A stretch of DNA of 64,000 nucleotides from Mastigamoeba balamuthi (Eukaryota > Evosea > Mastigamoebida > Mastigamoebidae), in the NCBI GenBank assembly GCA_902651635.1, contig CACRSC010000005.1, forward strand, positions 276,676-340,675. Direction: 5' to 3'. The notes under the pieces are model-generated. The model was not told the origin of the DNA and made no database searches. It worked only from the letters and a program-made list of their open reading frames with translations. Positions within the stretch are counted from its first letter, which is position 1. Every line of letters begins with the position of its first letter. Both the position numbers and the translations under genes were made by a program. Shown here in pieces: positions 35,801-44,900 of the stretch.

Positions 35801-36206
35801 GTGGATCGGGGCGCCCGTGGGGCGCACCGTCGAGCTCGTGGCCACCAACGGCGCCACGTCGCTGTACCTCCTCTTCGACTCGATGAACGCCGGGATGTTC
35901 TACATCGATGAGGTGAACATCTCCTGCGCCGCCGTCGCCACCTCCGAGTCGTCGACGACGACGCCGTCGTCGCACGGGGCGTCGGGCAGCGCCAGCGCCG
36001 AGCACAGCAACCACGCAGAGTCGTCGTCCGAGTCGGGCGCCACAGGGGCCCCGTCGTCGTCGTCGTCGTCGTCGTCTTCGGAGCGGGAGAGCGCGAGCGG
36101 CACGGCGCACTCAAGCAAGGAGTCGTCCTCGGATTCGTTCTCGGCCGCGTCTGCGGCGGGCGTCTGCGCAGCGGTCGTCGCCCTGGCAGCCCTGCTCGCC
36201 CTCTGA
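32898..36206 (+). CDS. Secreted M6-family zinc metalloprotease 6
   Basis: Six exons: 32898-33033, 33148-33466, 33558-34215, 34286-34366, 34436-35065, 35133-36206; predicted 965 residues. ATG 32898 opens the signal peptide (SALLLLCAAVALVAAAPA). Propeptide FPGPHDLPLTDGTTLRVW, catalytic HELGHTLSLPDIYDQD, loop DLNGDKFLDGSE, GEYYLVENRQ and VLVWHINE. C-terminal half: QYSIIEQFGFSLVPM, GYINFVSI, a Reelin-like domain, a long Ser/Glu stalk with a poly-Ser run, and a hydrophobic tail (VCAAVVALAALLAL). A segment around 33880-33945 is almost identical to protease 5, suggesting gene conversion. Last member of the array; the next gene is on the other strand. Confidence 0.9.
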
Positions 36207-36353
36207 GCTCACGGGTACAACACTGCACTGTAACCTCCCTCCCCACGATGTGCGCCAAGACAACAGAGCACACGCGAGCCGGCGGGATACCAAGGGGCTG
36301 AGTGTGTTGCGTCTGCTGGCTGGGTGGGCGTTGCTGCTGGCCTCGCGGCTGCC

Positions 36354-38716
36354 TCAGTGCCTCTGGGCGAGCATGAGGGGCTTGCTGCGCTCGTAGATCT
36401 GCGCCCTGATCTTGTGGAACTCGAGCGTGTCCCCCTGCGAGAGCCGGGCGGTGAGACTATGGGTGCGCTGAGGGCCCCAGCGAGGGGATGTTGGGGTTTG
36501 GGTGCCGCCCACCATCGACTTGCGGAACTCGACAATGTAGACAGGGGGCTCGGGCGTGAGCATGAACAGCTGGATCAGGATGCCCACCACCCCCGACGAC
36601 GTCTGCGCGTTGGCTCGGATCTGCGCAGCGGCGTGTTGCGTGCGAGCGATTCGTGTAAGCCGCCTCCCAGTGGTGCGGGTGGCCCGGGAGGACAGGGACA
36701 GGGCGGAGGCAGAGCGACCTTGTAGCGCTCCTCGTCGGTCCGCGAGACGATCTTCATGCCCGTGAGGATCCTGGTCATCTCGCGGAACAGCACCGCCGGC
36801 TGCTCCTTGGAGAAGAACCTGCACGTCCCCCCGGCGGCCATTAGTGTGCGCTGTGTGTGTGAGCTCCCTGTGCCACTGCACACTTGGTCGTCGCGGCTGC
36901 CTGGTCGCCCTTGCCGAGGTCGAAGGCGCTGCTGATCAGCGAGAACGCATTTGTCCTGCCGGGCCAGGTGGGCTCGTGAGTTGTGTGCCTCTGTGCCGCC
37001 GTACAGCCCCCAGGGCGAGAGCGAGGAAGCGAGGAGGACAGAGGGAGGGGCACATGGGGACGCCGTTGTAGGTGGGGGGGTCGGCCTCTGCGGGCTGCTC
37101 CTCGTCGTTGATGTCCTGGAAGCAGTCGACGGCCCTCGAGATGTCGATGGGCTTGGTCGTCTCCTTCATGTACCCCCTGCCCACGCGCGGTGCTGGTGCT
37201 GAGGCGCCTGCTGGGCGCTGGGCAGTGACTGGGGCAGGGGAAGGGGCAGAGGCACGCACGGCTTGAACCAGTCGTCCTCCTGGATCTGCGCGATGGTCAG
37301 CCGCCTCTTGGGGTCCACCACGAGGATCTTCGAGATGAGCGCTGTGTGCAGAGGGGCTCCGAGGTCAGGAGACGGGACCCGCGCGGCAGGGGGAGGGCTG
37401 GCGGGCGGACACTTGACGGGCGACGTGAACCACGTGGGGAACTTGTAGCTGGCCGTCTGTATCTTCTTGAACAGCATCGCCGTCGACGCCTCCTCGAACG
37501 GCAGGACTGCGCGGGGGTGCAGGGTGGGCCCCGTAAGCTCCTCCGTGCGGCCTGAACGGAACGACAGCGTTGTGTGGGCGGGGACTCACAGCCCGCGAGG
37601 AACACGTAGAGGACCACGCCGCACGACCACACGTCTGCCGCTGTGCCCTGCAGCGCCAGAGGGCCGTCAGAGGGCCGGCTGGCTCGGGGCAGGCGGGCAC
37701 CTCGTAGCCAAAGCCGGCGAGGACCTCGGGGGCGACGTAGTTGGGCCTGGCGAGGGCGGGGGAGGGCAGTCAGCTGATGGGCTGCTGCTGGACTGCTGGG
37801 CGCCTCTGAGGGGCAACGCACGTCCCGCACTGCGTGTGCAGCAGCCGCGACACGGCCTCCCCGCTCTGCATGTCCGCGTGCAGCGCACTGAGCCCGAAGT
37901 CGCTGATCTTCAGCAGCTGGCCGTCGTCCGAGAGCAGCAGGTTCTCTGGCTGCGCAGCCCGATTCCGATAAGATACCGCCTGGATATTTCCTGGAATCGG
38001 GGAGATTTGTGTGGGAAAGGCGGGACTTTGAGGTCGCGGTGGCAGACGCCGACGCTGTGGCAGTAGGCAATCCCCGAGATGAGCTGCTGGAAGTAGAACC
38101 TGGCCTTCTCTTCGGTGAACCTTCCCACGTTGGCTGGGAGAGGAGGATATGCTCGTCAGGATATCGCAACAAAGGAATCTGGATTCAGGAATCTTGGCTG
38201 ATTCGGGCACCGAGGCGGTAGAAGAGCTCGCCGCCGCTGGCCAGCTCCGAGACTATGTACACCTTGGTCTTGGACGCAAGGACGTCGAGCAGGTTCACGA
38301 TGTTCTTGTGCGTGATCATCCTCATGATCGCGATCTGCCCAGATATCCACAGGGCAGAGAGGGGGATGTCGCATCATCAGTATCTACCCCACCCCGCAAC
38401 GTCACCGATGACGTTGCCGGATTCATCTCTGTCTGCTCGCCTCCTTCCTGATCTGCGTGGACATGCCCTGCTTGACGAGGCGCTGCTTGTCCATGATCTT
38501 GATGGCCACGGCCTCGCCCGTCTCCACGTTCTTGCCGAGCTTCACCCTGCGCCCGCGCGAGAGGGGGGGGAGGAGTGTGCGATCGGACAAATAGGTGAGG
38601 ACGATCGGACAATTCGTGCGGGCGCGGCGGGCTGGCAGCGGGCCCTCTGCGCACTTGCCGAAGGTGCCCTCGCCCAGCGTCCTGTCGATCGAGTACTTGC
38701 CGACGCGCTTCACCAT
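36354..38716 (-). CDS. CIPK/SnRK3-like Ser/Thr protein kinase with NAF motif
   Basis: Fourteen exons on the minus strand splice into one open frame of 430 residues: 38716-38655, 38546-38441, 38334-38211, 38133-38027, 37949-37822, 37746-37701, 37647-37590, 37506-37411, 37341-37260, 37176-37054, 36955-36884, 36818-36719, 36620-36513, 36434-36354. All phases agree. Kinase motifs: [40 protein letters not shown]. The C-terminal half has the CIPK regulatory signature: [13 protein letters not shown] (NAF, the contact for CBL calcium sensors in the family), FFSKEQ and a KA1-like end with GDTLEFHK. Length matches plant CIPKs. Probably a calcium-regulated kinase needing a CBL-like partner; none is in this window. 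Intron 2 (38335-38440) has a GC donor. Intron 4 carries the short GATATC/GAATC repeat. Confidence 0.9.
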
Positions 38717-38890
38717 CTCCGCGGGGCGGCAGCTAAGCAGCAGAGCCTCTCGGCCGGCAAAGTGACCAATTTTACTTGGCTCGAGATCCTTCCGCGGACA
38801 AGAATCCGCGAGATTCACAATCCCGGAATCCCCCCAGATCCTCTTTTTAAATCACAATATCCCCCCATTCCCTCCGGCCCCGTCCGCGAA

Positions 38891-40944
38891 ATGCTGCGCC
38901 TCTCCCTCGCTCTGGCCGCCACCGCCGCCGCGTCCGTGGCGCTCTCGGCCGCGGCCAACCGCAGCGCGGCGCTGGGGGCGCTGGTGGGCCTGTGCCGCTA
39001 CGCCAACGCGACGTACACCGAGGGCTCGCACTACCCGCCCGCCCGCTCGCCCTGCGCGTCGCCCCCGCGCTGGGGCTGGTCCGCCTCCGTCGCCTCCGAG
39101 TGCTCCTCACGGGCCCCGGGCCGCGAGTCCGCCTGCGGCTGCGCCGGGGCGCACGCGGACTACGGAAGCAGCGTCGTCGTGGTCCGCCCTCGCCGGTTCC
39201 GCGTCGGTTTCTGACGTCATAAACGGTGGCGTGTCGCGTGTTTCGGGCGGGCAGGACTCGGTGACGCTGGGCGAGGGCGGGAGGCTGAAGGAGTGGCTGT
39301 GCAGGACCGAGGGGCTGGAGCGGGAGCTGAGCGGGGTCCTGGGGCAGCTCGACTGGGCTGCCAGCGCCTACGTGGGCTACGCCAACGGCCTGCTGCACTA
39401 CAGCCCCGCCACCAACTGGGTGCGCGAGCTGGCAGAGCTGGCACAACGCTTGGCAACGCTGGGGCGGGACCTCTCTGATGCCCGTATGGCTGGCGGGCGC
39501 AGGGGGCCCAGTGGAACGACGACGGCAACTGCACGACGGCACCAGCGGGCGGCCAGGGCGGGCGCGCGCACGACTACGAGGTGCGCGGCAGGCGGTGGTT
39601 CTCTGCCGCGATGACGAGCAAGGACGTCGCCATCGTGGTCGACGTCTCGGCCCGATCGAGCGAGGTCGACAGGGTGAGCCGAGATGAGAGCACTGCTTCC
39701 GTCTCAGTCTCTCTCTCTCTCTCTGAACACCGCTGCCCCTCTGCTTCTGACACGCGGACTATCACCGGAACAGCTCACGAGGAGCAAGAGCGCGGTGCTG
39801 GCGCTCATCGCCTCCCTGTCCCCGACGGACTACGCGGCGGTCGTTGCGGTCCGCACATCGCCCGCGGGTGGCCACAAGTAACGCAGAGCACGCACAGGTC
39901 TCGGAGAACACGGTGACGCTGATGGCACCGCTGCAGCTCTGCGACGATGCGTGGCGGAGCAACATGACGGCCTTCGTGACGGCGCTGTGCACCCTCGCTG
40001 GGGAGGGCCCCCCAGCGGGCTGAGAGCTCACGCGCGTGCGTCGCAGGTCCGCGACGACGGACGGGAGGGCCAACGTCACCGCGGGGCTCGCGGCGGCCTA
40101 CGCGGCGCTGCAGGAGGCGCACGACCAGGGGCGCGCGAGCAACTGCAGCAGAGCCATCGCGGTGTTCTCCGCGTCGCCGGCCACCACCGACACGGTCGCC
40201 CTCGCCGAGCAGCAGAGCGCGCAGCACGCCAACAACAGCGTGCGCGTGTTCATCTACTCGGTGGGCTTCTCCGACGCCGACGACTTCTCGGCCTCGCTGT
40301 ACGCGAGCGACAAGGAGGTCGCGTGCACCACGCACGGCATCTGGGCGCCGCTCGCCGACACGGACGCCTCGTGGGAGGCCCGCGTCTACGCGACGTTCTC
40401 CGAGTACCACGGGGCCGCCATGGCCGAGCAGCACGCCGCCGACAGGGTCGAGGCCCCGATCGTCCTGACGACCTACGAGGACTACCTCTCGCACCGCACG
40501 GTCACCACGCGTGCGCCCCGCGCTGCCCGGCGGCCCTGCAGCCCTCACCGCGCGCTGCAGTGTCGATGGCCTGCGTGTGGAACGTCGCGGTGCCGCCGCG
40601 CGTGCTGGCGGTGGCGGCTGTGGACCTCGTCGAGGGCGCGACGGTCGAGGCGGCGTTCCTGAGCAGCCTGGGCAGCCCCAAGTGCAGGGCCGCGGCGCTG
40701 GGCTACCACGACATCGAGGCGCTGCGCGGCGACCGCCTCTGCGGGCACCTGAGGGACAGGAAGGCGCTCGTGTGGGCGTTCCTGGCCATCTACGGCTTCG
40801 TCATCGTCGCGACGGTCGCGTGCGTCGCAGTGCACGCAGCTGCACCACCCCACTGCCTCACCCCGCTGCACCTCTCCCACCTCCAGGTTCCTGTTGTTCT
40901 CGCTGTGGAGCTTCCAGAAGCACCGCGGAGGGAAATCCAATTGA
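38891..40944 (+). CDS. VWA-domain single-pass membrane protein, calcium-channel alpha2-delta-like
   Basis: Eight exons: 38891-39181 (3' end uncertain by a few codons), 39255-39419, 39503-39673, 39774-39848, 39898-39986, 40047-40510, 40561-40819, 40887-40944; about 523 residues. Signal peptide (LRLSLALAATAAASVALSAA), then an N-terminal segment, then a VWA fold: KDVAIVVDVSARSS, LTRSKSAVLALIASL, SATTDGRANVTAGLAAAYAA, VRVFIYSVGFSD. A following region (VACTTHGIWAPLADTDASW; VWNVAVPPRVLAVAAVDL) recalls the VWA-Cache layout of alpha2-delta subunits. One membrane helix (VWAFLAIYGFVIVATVAFLLF) and a short basic tail end the protein. The MIDAS motif is DVSAR, with Arg where the second Ser of DxSxS belongs, so metal binding may be weak. 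Divergent orientation to the kinase gene with only about 170 bp between starts. Confidence 0.75.
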
Positions 40945-41195
40945 TTTTCACTTCGCTTTTCTGCAGTCTTCGCCCTCTCTCTCTCTGGTCTCAGTCTCGG
41001 CGCACGGGTAGCACACGTAGATGCAGCGCCAGCTACACCTTCCCATCCAGGTTCCTACTGGTCGCTTTTGAGCTTCCAGAAGCACCGCGGAGCGAAATCT
41101 ATTTGATTTTCACTTTGTTTTTTCAGAAGTCTTCTTTGTTATCTCTCGTCTCGGTCTCGGCGCCATGGGCAAGCACAAGAAGATGCAGCGCCACG
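40883..41195 (+). repeat. Imperfect tandem duplication of about 150 bp
   Basis: 40883-41020 and 41048-41195 align. Both contain GAGCTTCCAGAAGCACCGCG, a TTTGATTTTCACTT- or TTGATTTTCACTT-like stretch, GTCTC(A/G)GTCTCGGCGC and AGATGCAGCGCC. Copy 1 includes the last exon of the VWA gene and a decayed version of the start of the next gene; copy 2 includes the real start of the gene at 41165. Confidence 0.75.
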
Positions 41196-41401
41196 GCCAC
41201 AGCAGCGACAGCAGCGGCGAGGAGAGCGGCAGCGGCGGCGAGGGGGGCAGGGCGAGGGCCATGCGCATGTGCAGGCACTTCACAAAGTACGGGGCGGACG
41301 CTGCGTTTGTGCGCAAGGCCACGAGCCCCACGGCCTGCTGCTCCAAGTGCGGCCGCGTGGCCCAGCAGCCAGCGCTGCTCTGCCGCCCCGTGCCCCTGTA
41401 G
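41165..41401 (+). CDS. Small Cys-motif protein A (78 residues)
   Basis: Intronless. The N-terminus is basic then Ser/Gly/Glu-rich. The C-terminal half has a pattern shared with the next gene: a Cys, about 25 residues with a KA[TR][SN]P segment, CxKCGR or CSKCGR, then PALLCRPVPL at the very end. The Cys spacing (C...CxxCGR...C) suggests a small zinc-binding module. I do not recognise the family and cannot assign a role. Confidence 0.6.
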   Translation: MGKHKKMQRHGHSSDSSGEESGSGGEGGRARAMRMCRHFTKYGADAAFVRKATSPTACCSKCGRVAQQPALLCRPVPL

Positions 41402-41574
41402 GCCCCACGCCGTGCAGGCTGGTCCACTCGGGTGGAGCGAGCGTGGAAGAAGCCTGAAGATCACGTGTGTGTTACGTCCACGTCCAGTGCACCGCAACGC
41501 AACAGACGGAGAATCTCCCCCTCTGGGAGATTTCTGTATCTTCCCCTTGTTGATTCATTCTCTACGGCAACCCG

Positions 41575-41778
41575 ATGAGCAGCACGTGCGAGAGCGCACC
41601 ACCAGGGGCGGTGGCGGACAAGAAGCAGAGGAAGAAGGACAACATGTGCAAGCACTGGAAGGAGCGGGGCCTGGACAGCGAGTACGCCGACAAGGCCCGC
41701 AACCCCGTCGTCCTCTGCCAGAAGTGCGGCCGCGCCTGCAACAACCCGGCCCTCGTGTGCCGCCCAGTGCCACTCTGA
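41575..41778 (+). CDS. Small Cys-motif protein B (67 residues)
   Basis: Paralogue of the preceding gene: CKHWKERGLDSEYADKARNP, then CQKCGRACNNPALVCRPVPL. Starts at ATG 41575 and ends with the same PVPL terminus. The N-terminal region is short and acidic/basic. Same unknown function; the tandem pair suggests local duplication. Confidence 0.6.
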   Translation: MSSTCESAPPGAVADKKQRKKDNMCKHWKERGLDSEYADKARNPVVLCQKCGRACNNPALVCRPVPL

Positions 41779-41952
41779 GCGGCACCCCGAAAGAAACCGC
41801 AAACAACGGCTCCGAGGGTTCCTTACGCTGATAATACAGAGATATTCTGGAGATTTATGGGGATATTTCCTGATATCTCCTAATGTCTCAATCCGATCCG
41901 CGAGATATATTGCGATCCTGTTCCTTCTCACATCTCCTCGGGCTGGCGGGCG
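41779..41952. repeat. GATATC/GAATC-rich short repeat upstream of the propeller gene
   Basis: About 41830-41935 is AT-richer and full of GATAT and GATCC words (GAGATTTATGGGGATATTTC, then CTGATATCTCC). Similar stretches occur at about 37970-38010, 38150-38200, 38770-38870 and 42300-42390. Confidence 0.5.
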
Positions 41953-44900
41953 ATGACCGTGAGCGCCAGCGTCTCGGAGCTCAGCGCCCTCAAGGCGCCC
42001 AAGAAGACCCTGGGCTGCTGCTGGCTCCTCGACGAGGTGCTTCCGCCCGCTCCGCGCCCCGCAGAGCTCGGCTGAGCCCCCCGTCTGCCCCCTCGATGTC
42101 CGCAGGGCGGGCGCCACTGCCTCGTGGCCCTCGGGCCCACCGGCCACCTCGAGCCCCTCTCCCCCTCCGCCTCGGCGCGCGCAGACCTCGCGAGGCCCTC
42201 GCGCGCCGACCAGCTCTGCCTCGTCGCGTTCTCCCGCGGGTCGTCGGCGCGCTCGCACGTCGCCGCGGTGCTGGCCTCGGGCGCTGTGGGTGAGCTGGCG
42301 TCTCCCCCGGGAGATATCCCTGGATCTCGATATCTCGCGATTCCGCATCCAGATTCCGGGATTCCTGCTGATATCCCGGGATTCGCGGGTGCGGGTACGC
42401 GCAGTCGTGTGGGACACGCGGCACCCGTCGAGGCCGCAGACGCTGGGCAGCGTCTCTGGCGCGCGCTCGGTGGCGGTGGCCCCCGACGGCAGCTGCGTGT
42501 GCGTTGTGCGCGGCGAGCAGCCCCGCGTGGCCCTCTGGCGACGCTCTGCCCCCGCCGCCCGCTGGGCCCCCGACGAGCTCACGGCAGACGCCTGCCCCGC
42601 GGACGCCACCCCGAGCTTCTTCTTCGCTCCTGTGCGGTCCCTATTGTCCACGAGGCTCCTGTTCCTTTTGCCTCAGTGTTCCCAGTGTTCCCAGTCTCCC
42701 CAGTGTCCCCGGTGTTCAGAGTGTTCCCAGTCTCCCCAGTGTCTCTGTCTCAGTTCTGTTTGTCTCCAGTATCTCCTGTTTCGTTTGCCTTTGGTGCTCC
42801 AAGACCCTGTGCCCTCGGCTTCAGTGACCTGGTTCCGCTTTGTTTTCACTGACCATGAGGGAGCAGAAGACAGGGCGGGGTCTGCACTGCACTTGGGTTG
42901 AGGCTGCGCAGGGCCAGGCAGCCGCTGTCTGCACGCTCGACGTCGCGCTGTCGCCCGCCCCGGCGTGCGCGAGGCCGTGGTCGCTCGCGCTGCCCTCGGC
43001 GACGGCGCACGCGTGGGACCCGTGCGGGTCGCTGCTCGCCGTCGCAGCCCGGGGGCCCGCGCGGCTCGCGTTCGCCCGCGAGGGCGCTGGGCCGCTGCTG
43101 GTGCCGCTCTCGCACGTCGTCGCCGACGGCGTCGGCCGCCTGGCGTGGTCCCACGACGGGCTGTTCGTGTTCCTGGCGACCGAGGGCGGCGAGGTGCTCG
43201 TCGCCAGCCGCCTGGGCTCGCCGCTGGCCGTCGCGCGGGCCGGCGAGAGCGGCCCGGCGGTGCGCGTCTGCGAGGGCCCCGTGGCGTTCCTCTGCCCGCA
43301 CCCGCGGCGCCCCACTGGCCGCCGTNCCGGCGTGCGCGAGGCCGTGGTCGCTCGCGCTGCCCTCGGCGACGGCGCACGCGTGGGACCCGTGCGGGTCGCT
43401 GCTCGCCGTCGCAGCCCGGGGGCCCGCGCGGCTCGCGTTCGCCCGCGAGGGCGCTGGGCCGCTGCTGGTGCCGCTCTCGCACGTCGTCGCCGACGGCGTC
43501 GGCCGCCTGGCGTGGTCCCACGACGGGCTGTTCGTGTTCCTGGCGACCGAGGGCGGCGAGGTGCTCGTCGCCAGCCGCCTGGGCTCGCCGCTGGCCGTCG
43601 CGCGGGCCGGCGAGAGCGGCCCGGCGGTGCGCGTCTGCGAGGGCCCCGTGGCGTTCCTCTGCCCACACCCGCGGCGCCCCACTGTGGCCGCCGTAGCGCG
43701 CGAGCGGACGCTGCAGGTGGCGCTCGACGACGTGGAGTACATCGAGGTGCCCTCCTCCTCCGCGCAGCCCACTCTGTCTCTGGCGCTCAAGAGCCCGCAC
43801 GGGGGTTGCGTGGTGTCTGCTGCTCCGCCCGTCGCAGGCTGTCGAGCAGTTCGCCAGCAACAGCGGGGCGCTGCTCGAGGGCGGCGTGGCCGAGGCCAAC
43901 CTGTACCACTCGTGGCGGCTCGTGCTCAGCGCCCCGCACACGGTGCCCCTGCACCTCCTCCGCGCCTCGCTCGGCTCGGACGCGGCGGTCAAGAGGATCG
44001 TACGGACCGCACCCGCGTCGCCCCGCGTCGCCCCGCGTCGCACGCAGCGCGGCCTCTCAGGCGCCCCCTCGCGCAGGCCACCAGAGCAGAGGCGCTGCCG
44101 GAGATCATGGCGGAGGCGATCGGCGCCTGCGAGTGGGCGCAGGACGCTGTCGTGGCCTCGTCGTTCCTGATGCGCCTGACGGTCGTGCTGTTCAACGCGG
44201 CGATGGCCCGCGTCGCAGCCGGGAGGGCCGCAGCCGCGGAGCTCGAGGAGTGCGCGGGCAGCGCCTCCAAGGTGCTGCTGTCCTCGGAGCAGGCGCTGCA
44301 CAAGGCTCGCGGGTCACGCGGAACCCACAACGCCCTGACAGCCCCCTGTGCAGCTGAGAGAGGCCGACGCGTACGTGCCCGAGGGGAACTTCACGCCGCA
44401 GTGGCTGCAGCTGCTCGACAGCGTACGCGAGGCCGAGCGGCAGCGGACGCAGGAGGGGGAGGGCGCGGAGGGCTCTGGCTCTGCCGGCCACGTCTCCAAG
44501 ATCAAGCACGTCCTGAGCGCCCTCGTCAGCCCCAACGTTCGTGGCCGCACCCGCGTGGGGTCCCCCGGGGGTGAGGCTCACGTGCAGCACCCGCAGGTCA
44601 GACTGCCGGGGCCGCGCGGGTCGCCCGACTACCTGGTGGGCCTGGGCCACGTGTTCTACGGCCAGCGGGCCCTCGACGAGGCGCTGGCGCACTACAGGAG
44701 GGCCGGCGAGCGCGGGCTGTTCTCGCTAGTGCTGCTTCTGCTCGAGAAGTACCAGGTCGAGTGGGCGCTCTACGAGGTCCTGGCGTTCCTCTACGCCGGC
44801 GACGGGCAGGCGGAGCAGGCGGCGGCGTCGTCGCTGCTCTACGACGAGTGCAAGTACTGCTGCGACCACGTCTCGCGCTTCATGGCGCTCTACATGCAGT

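Noticed and set aside
13411-36206. Leishmanolysin (GP63, M8) identity of the proteases
   Set aside because: The motif HELGHTLSLPD[LI]YD with GEYFLVENRQ and IWHVNE is the M6 pattern; the spacing and Cys signature of M8 are absent.
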